Below are positions 1-5,679 of a DNA stretch of 12,971 nucleotides, one piece after another. Source of the stretch: Verrucomicrobia subdivision 3 bacterium UBA7542 (GTDB taxonomy: Bacteria > Verrucomicrobiota > Verrucomicrobiia > Limisphaerales > UBA11358); NCBI GenBank assembly GCA_002479245.1, contig DLMG01000287.1, positions 1-12,971 of the forward strand, given 5' to 3'. Every line of letters starts with the position of its first letter. Positions within the stretch are counted from its first letter, which is position 1. The translations under genes were made by a program, and so were the position numbers. A model generated the notes under the pieces. It saw only the letters and a program-made list of their open reading frames with translations. It searched no databases and was not told where the DNA came from.

Positions 1-591
1 GGCTTTGGTCATATTGACAATCGCCTGCCCCCAGTCGAACGCGAAATAGACGCCGATGGAAATGAGCGTCCCAAAAATCGCGCCGAACACGCCGCGTTCG
101 CGCACGTGGAACCAATACGCCTTGACCTTGATGATGGAAACCGCGCCGTAGCTCTGGAAATACATGTTCACCGAGTAGAGAAACGAGAAGGCGACGACCA
201 TATTGACTTTTAATTTTCCCATCACCAGCAGCCAGGTCAGCACGCCGAGCAGGACGTTCGCCACCGACGCGCCCAAGGCGGCGATGATGATGCCGCGTTT
301 GCCGCCGATTTTGTCCACGAGCGGGCCGTTGACAAGGAACGACAGCGCATAGGTGACCGTGCCGGCGGCGAAAATCAGCCCGAGGTCCTCCTTCGACATC
401 AAATCGCCGAGCGCGTTTTTGGAGACATTGAGGTTGTAGCGTCCCATGTAAAGAAACGAGTAAGTCATGCCGAGCGGAAACCAGTTGATGAAGCGGCGCA
501 TTATGAACCACCGGCTGTGTCCCATCGGGTTGTTGTGAAAATACAACCCGATAATCACCGCCAGACAAATGCCGACCAGGAGCAAATCCAT
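1..591 (-). CDS. MFS transporter, organophosphate:phosphate antiporter-like (N-terminal 197 residues, cut by window edge)
   Basis: An inner-membrane secondary transporter; the substrate is probably a phosphorylated small molecule, but this cannot be fixed from half a protein. The frame is open from the ATG at 591 to the window edge, giving 197 residues. Hydrophobic segments lie at about residues 3-18, 38-48, 71-89, 100-124, 131-150 and 169-187. The loop after the third segment carries the classic MFS signature GPLVDKIGGKRG (residues 89-100). The segment MGRYNLNVSK (49-58) and the WFHVRERG stretch (160-167) before the next helix recall the GlpT/UhpT/UhpC group. The start is supported by AGGA about seven bases upstream. 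The gene follows a minus-strand terminator, so it is probably its own transcription unit; TTGACC at about 636-641 could be a -35 but no convincing -10 follows. Confident of MFS, moderately of the subgroup. Confidence 0.85.
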   Translation of the reverse strand, partial: MDLLLVGICLAVIIGLYFHNNPMGHSRWFIMRRFINWFPLGMTYSFLYMGRYNLNVSKNALGDLMSKEDLGLIFAAGTVTYALSFLVNGPLVDKIGGKRGIIIAALGASVANVLLGVLTWLLVMGKLKVNMVVAFSFLYSVNMYFQSYGAVSIIKVKAYWFHVRERGVFGAIFGTLISIGVYFAFDWGQAIVNMTKA

Positions 592-658
592 GAAAATTCC
601 TACGGTTGCCCGACAAGGAAACAGACCCGCACGGCGCGGTCAAAGAATTTTGTGTGAC

Positions 659-688
659 AAAAAAGGCCGCGGAGAATTTCCGCGGCCT
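659..688 (-). terminator. Rho-independent terminator (minus strand)
   Basis: A ten-pair GC-rich stem (664-673 with 679-688, core GGCCGCGG) with a five-base loop is followed on the minus strand by six T. It would end the transcript coming from the genes at 974-5679, about 285 bases after the last stop codon. A near copy lies at 6092-6120. Confidence 0.8.
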
Positions 689-720
689 GATGAAAACTTC
701 AACCGGACTCGATAGCAGTT

Positions 721-930
721 CATATTATCATTGGCGCACAAAAGTTCATGGGGAAATCTCGCGGACAGTTCGTTTTCTGGCACAGCGCCAGCCGCCGTCG
801 CGCCGAAGCGGCGCTATGGCGCGCCGCGAAGGCGGAAGGACTGGCGCACCCCAAGACGCTTCGCGCACTTCAAGCATCATCGTGTCGCGCGCAGCGTCAT
901 GGACTGCGGCGGCCCTCCGCCGCTTTTCCC
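721..930. repeat. Palindromic repeat cluster A (two head-to-head hairpin units, one with a nested palindrome)
   Basis: This gene-free stretch between the terminator and the stop codon at 974 is a mosaic of inverted repeats. Unit 1 (minus orientation) has stem arms GCGCCAG at 785-791 and CTGGCGC at 841-847, followed by CCAAGACGCTTCGCGCA. Unit 2 (plus orientation) reads GCGTCATGGACT and then a perfect hairpin, GCGGCGG at 906-912 and CCGCCGC at 917-923, with loop CCCT. Between the arms of unit 1 lies a further palindrome, 792-836. The left part (721-791) also aligns with 12829-12892: both contain CATATT, TTGGCGCA, GTTCATG and AGCGCCAG in the same order. Units of the same family occur at 2641-2667, 2772-2815 and 12886-12926. 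It resembles the REP/BIME class of bacterial intergenic repeats; no protein is proposed here. Confidence 0.75.
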
Positions 931-973
931 AGAGGCGTATCCAACTGTCCCCATGTTAACTGGAACTGCTATT

Positions 974-2026
974 TTATTTCGTCAGCCGGAAGAACAGGTT
1001 CCCCGTCGGCGGGCTGATGGTCACGCTGTTCGTGCCGTTGGCGGTGTTCACTGTGCCGCCGTAAGCATTCCATCCCGGCGCATTGGCCAGATTGGAATTT
1101 TGCTGCAACGTGTAACTTCCGGTGTTCGGCCAGGAGACGATGACGCTGTTGCCCGTGAGCGAGATGACGAGAGGCGGCAGACCGGCGGACTGTGTCACGG
1201 GCAAAAAAGCCACGGCGACGGGCGCCAGCAAGCCGCTGGCAAAGGTCGTTCGCACACCGTTCGTGTCAATTTTATAGACATTGCCCGCGGAGTAATCCGC
1301 CACGAAAAGGTTGTCGTTGCTGTCGAAGGCCAGTCCGGTTGGCTGGCTCATGTTGGTGGCGAACGTCGTATAGGAGGAGCTGGGAATTCCGCCAATGTTG
1401 ACGAATTTGTAAATTTTGCCGGAGGAGGAATCCGCGACAAACAGGTTGCTCCGGCTGTCAAAGGCCAGCCCCCACGGATCGCCCCCCGGCACGGAGGCAA
1501 AAGGCGAATTAGGAACGCCCCGGTAAAGGTATCCGAAATATTCGTCCGTGGCATACAGAACTCCGGATGGGCTGAAAGCCAGGCCGTCCGGCCGGCCGTA
1601 ATTATAATAAGCATCAAAGCAGGGTTCCTGGCCAAAAGTGCTCCGCGTTCCGTCCGGCGCGTATTCGAAAATATAGCCGTTGCCAGACTCTCCCAAGAAA
1701 AGATTGTTGGAACTGTCAACGGCCAGACCCGCCGGGCCGTTGTATGGAATGGCGAAGACGCTGTTTGATCCGCCCGGCTTGATTTTGTAGATGTTGCCGC
1801 CATGGTCCGCCACGAAAAGATTGGTCGCTTGGTCGAAGGCCAGCCCGTAAGGCTGTCCTGTGTTCGTGGCATAAATGGTCCTCGTGCCATTCGTCGCATA
1901 GTCATAAATGATCCCCGTGCCGGACTCGGCGACAAAGCAATGCGCGCCGGTGTCACCGGCAGCCGGCAGCCGCCACAGGGCGAGGCACAGAATGGCAAGA
2001 TAGACAGGAAAGGTTTTGGTTTTCAT
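974..2026 (-). CDS. Secreted NHL-type beta-propeller protein with Verrucomicrobial C-terminal module
   Basis: A 350-residue exported protein. Residues 1-23 (MKTKTFPVYLAILCLALWRL...) form a Sec signal peptide. Residues about 30-275 hold six recognisable NHL/SMP-30-like propeller strands with the repeated pattern GLAFDxxxNLFVADxxxGxIYK, near 60-82, 99-121, 146-168, 185-207, 228-252 and a worn one at 267-275. Such propellers bind ligands or proteins, or act as lactonases or lyases; no catalytic residues can be assigned. Residues 282-350 are a C-terminal module ending LFFRLTK, shared with the gene at 2191-2943. I chose the ATG at 2026 because it begins the signal peptide and matches the MKTK/MKTR starts of the two upstream genes; the open frame continues upstream to 2146, but that part is MITE sequence. 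No clear Shine-Dalgarno is seen. It is the last gene of a likely three-gene minus-strand operon. Confidence 0.85.
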   Translation of the reverse strand: MKTKTFPVYLAILCLALWRLPAAGDTGAHCFVAESGTGIIYDYATNGTRTIYATNTGQPYGLAFDQATNLFVADHGGNIYKIKPGGSNSVFAIPYNGPAGLAVDSSNNLFLGESGNGYIFEYAPDGTRSTFGQEPCFDAYYNYGRPDGLAFSPSGVLYATDEYFGYLYRGVPNSPFASVPGGDPWGLAFDSRSNLFVADSSSGKIYKFVNIGGIPSSSYTTFATNMSQPTGLAFDSNDNLFVADYSAGNVYKIDTNGVRTTFASGLLAPVAVAFLPVTQSAGLPPLVISLTGNSVIVSWPNTGSYTLQQNSNLANAPGWNAYGGTVNTANGTNSVTISPPTGNLFFRLTK

Positions 2027-2076
2027 GGGTTGGTTATGGGGTTGGTGAATTGGGACGGTGATCGGGTCGGTTGTGT

Positions 2077-2181
2077 TTAACAGGCTGCTGAAAAACTCTT
2101 TTTTACCTGAAAAATATGCGAATTTCCCAATGAATTTGAGGGTCAATTTTCAAATACATAGCTTTTTCAGCATCCTGTTAA
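2077..2181. mobile_element. MITE-like element, 97 bp, with TTAA target duplications
   Basis: TTAA at 2077-2080 and again at 2178-2181 bracket a 97-bp AT-rich segment. Its ends are inverted repeats: CAGGCTGCTGAAAAA at 2081-2095, and the complement of CAGGATGCTGAAAAA at 2163-2177 (14 of 15 match). The inside codes for nothing. It sits ten bases after the stop codon of the gene at 2191 and 50 bases before the start of the gene at 974-2026, so it may fold in the operon transcript. The parent transposase family cannot be named from the ends alone. Confidence 0.65.
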
Positions 2182-2190
2182 GTTGTTGAT

Positions 2191-2943
2191 TTATTTCGCC
2201 AGCCGGAAAAACAGGTTTCCCGTCGGCGGATTGACAGTGATGCTGTTCGTGCCGTTGCTGGTCGTGATGGAATAACCGCTGGTCGTCCAACTTCCGCCAG
2301 CCAGATTGGAATTCTGCTGCAACGTGTAACTGCCCGTGTTCGGCCAGGAAACCAACACACTGTTCGGCCCAACAAAGGTAATGATCAGATTGGGCAATCC
2401 CGGCGTCTGCACCACGGATATCAACGCCCAGAATCCGCCGGTGAGCGAATAATTGCCACCCGTCATCGGCCCACCGGCGTCATGCTGGCCGATGGTACCA
2501 GTAACGGAATAAGTGCCGCCGGTGCTCGTGCCTCCGCCCCCGGCAATTTTGTACCAGTCAATCGAATAGCTTTGCCCTGATGCCCGAAAGCTAAAAGCAG
2601 AAAGCAGAAAATAGAAAGCCAGCGCCATCCGCCAGGTTTTGGACTGCGCCAGCCCTCTGGCGCTTTTGATCCACGTCGTAGCAGCCGAGGTAACGAGGCT
2701 CAAACTAAATATCCAGCAGCCAGCAGCCAGCATTGAATGAGCCTCCTGACGTCGGCTGCTACCGTAATAGCCAAGCGGCGGAGGGCCGCCGCACTCCAGG
2801 ACGCTGCGCGCCATCCGTCCGCTCTGGGTAGGGCGCGTCAGTCCTCTGCGCGCCGTTTTCTTATGGTGCCTGTCGGCAAAGACCGGCGCGCACGGAGTGA
2901 CGCGCCCTACCACGCCCGATAATTCTTGTCCTCGTGTTTTCAT
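2191..2943 (-). CDS. Exported YSIDWYKIAG-type protein with repeat-derived N-terminal extension
   Basis: A 250-codon frame of unknown function. Residues 125-172 carry a glycine-rich module (SYSIDWYKIAGGGGTSTGG, then TGGNYSLTGGFWALIS) that I know from many Verrucomicrobial secreted proteins and that has no known role. Residues 183-250 are the C-terminal module ending GNLFFRLAK. The ATG at 2943 has a very good Shine-Dalgarno (AGGAGG, five-base spacing) that overlaps the stop codon of the preceding gene. Oddly, the signal-peptide-like stretch MALAFYFLLSAFSFRASGQ begins only at residue 106. Residues 11 to about 104 are encoded by palindromic repeats (2641-2911) that happen to stay open. Alternative starts are M71 and M106 (ATG at 2628), the latter giving 145 residues and a normal signal peptide but only a weak ribosome site. 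The reading frame is certain, the start is not. Confidence 0.75.
   Translation of the reverse strand: MKTRGQELSGVVGRVTPCAPVFADRHHKKTARRGLTRPTQSGRMARSVLECGGPPPLGYYGSSRRQEAHSMLAAGCWIFSLSLVTSAATTWIKSARGLAQSKTWRMALAFYFLLSAFSFRASGQSYSIDWYKIAGGGGTSTGGTYSVTGTIGQHDAGGPMTGGNYSLTGGFWALISVVQTPGLPNLIITFVGPNSVLVSWPNTGSYTLQQNSNLAGGSWTTSGYSITTSNGTNSITVNPPTGNLFFRLAK
2641..2667 (+). repeat. REP-like hairpin unit, plus orientation (cluster B)
   Basis: GGACT, then a perfect stem GCGCCAG (2646-2652) with CTGGCGC (2657-2663) around loop CCCT, then TTTT. The same order, GGACT-stem-CCCT-stem-CTTTT, occurs at 901-927 with the stem changed to GCGGCGG/CCGCCGC, so the pairing is kept while the bases differ. It lies inside the coding frame of the gene at 2191-2943. 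Confidence 0.7.
2678..2762. repeat. Inverted repeat, 24-base arms (GTAGCAGCCGA ... TCGGCTGCTAC)
   Basis: Arms at 2678-2701 and 2739-2762 match at 21 of 24 positions as inverted repeats, around a 37-base spacer that itself contains short CAGCAGC repeats. Translated on the minus strand it gives SSRRQEAHS and VTSAATTW inside the gene at 2191-2943. Confidence 0.7.
2772..2815 (-). repeat. REP-like hairpin unit, minus orientation (cluster B)
   Basis: On the minus strand this reads GCGCGCAGCGTCCTGGAGT and then a perfect stem GCGGCGG/CCGCCGC with loop CCCT (arms 2775-2781 and 2786-2792). This is almost the same sequence as 888-927 on the plus strand. It encodes ARSVLECGGPPPL within the gene at 2191-2943, a peptide typical of spurious or repeat-derived segments in Verrucomicrobial proteomes as I remember them. 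Confidence 0.7.
2828..2910. repeat. Inverted repeat, about 26-base arms (GTAGGGCGCGTCA ... TGACGCGCCCTAC)
   Basis: The arms at 2828-2854 and 2885-2910 pair almost perfectly (GTAGGGCGCGTCA and GCGCGCC shared, one or two mismatches and one base bulge). The spacer is about 30 bases. It encodes RVTPCAPVF and KTARRGLTRPT in the gene at 2191-2943 and begins about 30 bases after that gene's ATG. Confidence 0.7.
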
Positions 2944-2948
2944 ACTGG

Positions 2949-2954
2949 CCTCCT
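2949..2954 (-). promoter_or_regulatory. Strong Shine-Dalgarno that decides the start at 2943 (overlaps upstream stop codon)
   Basis: AGGAGG lies five bases before the ATG at 2943 on the minus strand and shares two bases with the TAG stop codon (2953-2955) of the gene at 2953-5679. Such an arrangement suggests translational coupling and argues that the repeat-filled N-terminal part is translated. Confidence 0.7.
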
Positions 2955-5679
2955 ATTTGGCGGCAAGTTTCTCGACCAGCACCTTTAACTCCGCGACGCT
3001 CTGTTTCAATTCCTGAATCTCCGCATCCTTGGCTTTGGTTTCGGCTTCCATTTTCTGATTCAAACCCTGGATGGCGGCCAGCGCCACGCCTTCTTCGTCC
3101 ACGGTGGCAATGTGTTTGTCATCCGTGCCGTTCAGGCCGAAGGCCGTGTGGAAATCCTGCGCCATCGGGCCGATATGTTCCGTGCCGTCCGCCTCCGTCT
3201 TGTATTTCCATTCCGTGATCGGCAGCGCCGAAACCTTTTCCAGCACCGCGCGCGGATTGATGGCCGTGAACGCCTCCTTGGAATTGCGGTCGGAACCGTT
3301 CACCCAACTGGTGCCGTTGCAATACGCGGGACTGCCGGAACCGCCCACCACCAGCAAATTTCCCGGCGTGGTCGTGCCGATGCCGACGTCGCCGTTATTG
3401 GCCAAGGTCATGCGAACAATGCCTTGGGTGTAAAAGTCTATGCCATATTGGTCGGTGCCGCTCGTGCGTTTGGAGGAAATGCCTTCGCTGCTGCCGGTGC
3501 CACCGAAGATCAAACCAGGTCCGGGGATGAGCGATCCGGTGTTCTGTGCAGCTGGGTCAATGTACACGGTGCCGGCGAGAAGGTTGCCGGTGTGCGTGCC
3601 CGGCGTGCCGATGCGGATGATGTTGTTATCGCCGGAATTGCCCGGATTGCCGATGTCAATGTTGGAACTGCCGGTCGTAATATTGTAACCCGCCTGGCTG
3701 CCCAGCGCGATATTATTGCTCCCGCCTGAATTATTATAAAGCGTTTGATAGCCGATAGCGGTGTTCGCGGAGCCTCCCCAGTTGACGTTGAGAGCATAAG
3801 CGCCGATAGCGGTGTTCGCGGAGCCGGTCCTGTTGTTGTAAAGCGATTGAAAGCCGTTGGCGGTGTTATAGGAGCCGCTTGTGTTCCAGTAAAGTGTCAT
3901 CGCGCCGTTGGCCGCGTTGCCGGAGCCGCTCATCGTCTGGTTGCCTGAACTCAGGCCGGCAAAGAAATTGCCACTTCCATAGGTTCCAATCAGTGGTGTT
4001 GTGTCCGAATAAATAATGCCATTGGCCGGCAGTGTTATATTGCCGCTCAATGTCAACGACGGCATCGTGCCGGTCACTTGCGCCGCATTGAGGTTGGTCA
4101 ACCCGCCGCCATTGCCATTGATGACCCCGGCGATGAAAGTATTGGTGTGGGTTCCCGGTGTGCCGAGGCGGATGACGCCACTGTCGTACGTGCTGCCTGG
4201 ATTGCCGATGTCAATATTGTTGTTGCCAAGGACATTGATGCCGGCCGCGTAGCCCAACCCAATGTTGTTCTGGCCGGTCACGTTGAAGTAAAGCGCCTCG
4301 AAACCGATGGCCGTGTTGCCGCTGCCGCTCGTGTTGTCGTAAAGCGCCCAAGCGCCATTTGCGGTGTTGTAGCTGCCGTTTGTGTTGGCGGCCAGCGCGA
4401 CGCAACCATCGGCGGTGTTGTCACTGCCGGTGATCAAACCGCCCGCCCCCAGCGCGTACGCGCCGCTGGCCGTATTCAGGCCGCCGGACGTGTTGTTGCG
4501 CAGCGCAGCAAACCCGACGCCGGTGTTGTCAGAACCGCTCATAGTCAGATTGCCCGCCAAAGGGCCGGCGAAGAAGCTTTGAATGGCCGAATTGCCGCCC
4601 AAACCGAGGGTCGCAAGGTTCGTAAGTCCCCCGCCATCGCCGAAGATCGTGCCAGCAATGAAAGTGTTGATCTGTATCCCCGGCGTCCCGATCCGGATGA
4701 TGCCGGTGTCGGCTGGCAATCCCTCGCTGCCGATGTCAATGTTGCTGGAGCCGACAATGTAGAAACCGGCCAAATAGCCCAAGGCGATATTATTGCCGCC
4801 GGTCTGGTTGTTAAGCAGAGACGAGACGCCAACCGCCGTGTTGTAGCTCCCCGTGTAGTTGTCGGGAAGCGCATAAGCACCGTTGGCCGTGTTATAGCTT
4901 CCGGTATAGTTGCCGAGCAGCGCGTCAATTCCAAGAGCAGTGTTGCCCTGGCCGCTCGTGTCGTGTTGAAGCGTCTCGAAACCAATTGCCGTATTGCCGT
5001 CGCCGGCCGTCGTGGATTGCAGCGCGGCATAGCCGACCGCCGTGCTGTTCGAACAGCCGGTTGTCAGGTTGCCCGCGCTCGCACCGGCGAAGAAGTTGTA
5101 AGTTGCGTCGGCGTGCAGCAGGACATTGCCGCCGGAATAAACGGTGGGAGTCGCCGGCAGCGTCAGCGTGCCGTTCAATGTGACCGGACCACTTTCGTTG
5201 TTCGTAAGAACCGCGCCGGGCAGTTGGGCGAGCGGCACCACCCCGCTGATCTGCGTCGCGGGCAGCGTTCCCGCCAGATTGCTGGCCGTGCCGGCCAGGA
5301 TGGCATACGGCGTGGGCGTCAATGGCTGCCGCGGAGCCAGCGTGGTGAATGAGGACGCGCCGTTGGTGCGCACGGCGATTTCCAGCCAGCGCGCGTTGCC
5401 GGTAAACACGCCGGAGCCAAAGTCCAGCGTGACGGTGAACAGGCCGTTGGTGACCGGCGTGGCGGCGTTGGTGAGAACGCCCCAGACACTGCCGCCGCCG
5501 GCCGCGTCGTAAATCGTAAATCGCAAATCGTAAATTCCGGCGGCGGGATTCGCCCCGCTATTAAGCCGGCCCTGGTAGGTGAACGCCGTGCCTTGGGCGT
5601 GGGCGGTTGAGAGTCGCAGGTTGAGCGTGGAGAGTGCCAACAGCACTGTCCAGCCAACGATTCGGAGTTTGGTTTTCAT
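2953..5679 (-). CDS. Surface repeat protein with YadA-head-like repeats and C-terminal peptidase S74 intramolecular chaperone
   Basis: A 908-residue exported protein. Residues 1-29 are a signal peptide ending AHAQ. Residues about 31-130 form a Verrucomicrobial N-terminal module (AFTYQGRLNSGANPAAGIYD ... TPTPYAILAG). Three large cassettes follow (about 195-355, 367-531 and 571-703). Each starts NFFAG or SFFAG, runs through short NTAIGYxALxNN repeats like those of YadA-type adhesin heads and phage fibres, and ends IDIGxxG ... IIRIGTPG ... IAG. A VGIGTTTPGN turn (765-774) leads to the S74 chaperone (about 796-880) with S796, D797 and K801 in SDRNSK at the expected self-cleavage site. The C-terminal 25 residues form a leucine-heptad coiled coil. 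S74 domains trimerise and release beta-helical fibres. It is first in the likely operon 5679-974; AAGGA lies about ten bases before the ATG. Probable trimeric surface fibre; the binding target is unknown. Confidence 0.9.
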   Translation of the reverse strand: MKTKLRIVGWTVLLALSTLNLRLSTAHAQGTAFTYQGRLNSGANPAAGIYDLRFTIYDAAGGGSVWGVLTNAATPVTNGLFTVTLDFGSGVFTGNARWLEIAVRTNGASSFTTLAPRQPLTPTPYAILAGTASNLAGTLPATQISGVVPLAQLPGAVLTNNESGPVTLNGTLTLPATPTVYSGGNVLLHADATYNFFAGASAGNLTTGCSNSTAVGYAALQSTTAGDGNTAIGFETLQHDTSGQGNTALGIDALLGNYTGSYNTANGAYALPDNYTGSYNTAVGVSSLLNNQTGGNNIALGYLAGFYIVGSSNIDIGSEGLPADTGIIRIGTPGIQINTFIAGTIFGDGGGLTNLATLGLGGNSAIQSFFAGPLAGNLTMSGSDNTGVGFAALRNNTSGGLNTASGAYALGAGGLITGSDNTADGCVALAANTNGSYNTANGAWALYDNTSGSGNTAIGFEALYFNVTGQNNIGLGYAAGINVLGNNNIDIGNPGSTYDSGVIRLGTPGTHTNTFIAGVINGNGGGLTNLNAAQVTGTMPSLTLSGNITLPANGIIYSDTTPLIGTYGSGNFFAGLSSGNQTMSGSGNAANGAMTLYWNTSGSYNTANGFQSLYNNRTGSANTAIGAYALNVNWGGSANTAIGYQTLYNNSGGSNNIALGSQAGYNITTGSSNIDIGNPGNSGDNNIIRIGTPGTHTGNLLAGTVYIDPAAQNTGSLIPGPGLIFGGTGSSEGISSKRTSGTDQYGIDFYTQGIVRMTLANNGDVGIGTTTPGNLLVVGGSGSPAYCNGTSWVNGSDRNSKEAFTAINPRAVLEKVSALPITEWKYKTEADGTEHIGPMAQDFHTAFGLNGTDDKHIATVDEEGVALAAIQGLNQKMEAETKAKDAEIQELKQSVAELKVLVEKLAAK
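3571..5097 (-). repeat. Three tandem fibre cassettes inside the S74 protein
   Basis: Cassette 1 covers 4615-5097, cassette 2 covers 4087-4581 and cassette 3 covers 3571-3969. All share the order FFAG-x-x-(A/S)-GN-x-T, NTAxG repeats, NNI(A/G)LG, NIDIG and GTPG, and end in a (F/L)(I/L)AG step. Cassettes 1 and 2 also share a GGGLTNL linker that cassette 3 lacks. The DNA is similar as well, for example the recurrent GTGCCGAGGCGGATGA / GTCCCGATCCGGATGA segment. This is internal duplication of one module. Confidence 0.75.

Noticed and set aside
592..658. Promoter for the transporter gene (TTGACC near 636-641)
   Set aside because: No acceptable -10 hexamer at 16-18 bases; only the -35-like word is present.
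731..1768. 345-codon open frame on the plus strand
   Set aside because: It runs through the palindromic cluster and then antisense to the beta-propeller gene; composition is shadow-like.
2027..2146. 40-codon upstream extension of the beta-propeller gene
   Set aside because: It is encoded by the MITE-like element and flanks, and it would place the signal peptide at residue 41.
4078..5352. 424-codon open frame on the plus strand
   Set aside because: It is antisense to the fibre gene; its repeats merely mirror the NTAIG repeats and it has no domain or ribosome site.
5508..5537. Short tandem ATCGTAAATCGCAAATCGTAAAT
   Set aside because: It encodes IYDLRFTIYDA in the N-terminal module of the fibre protein, a normal protein pattern, so no separate repeat function is claimed.
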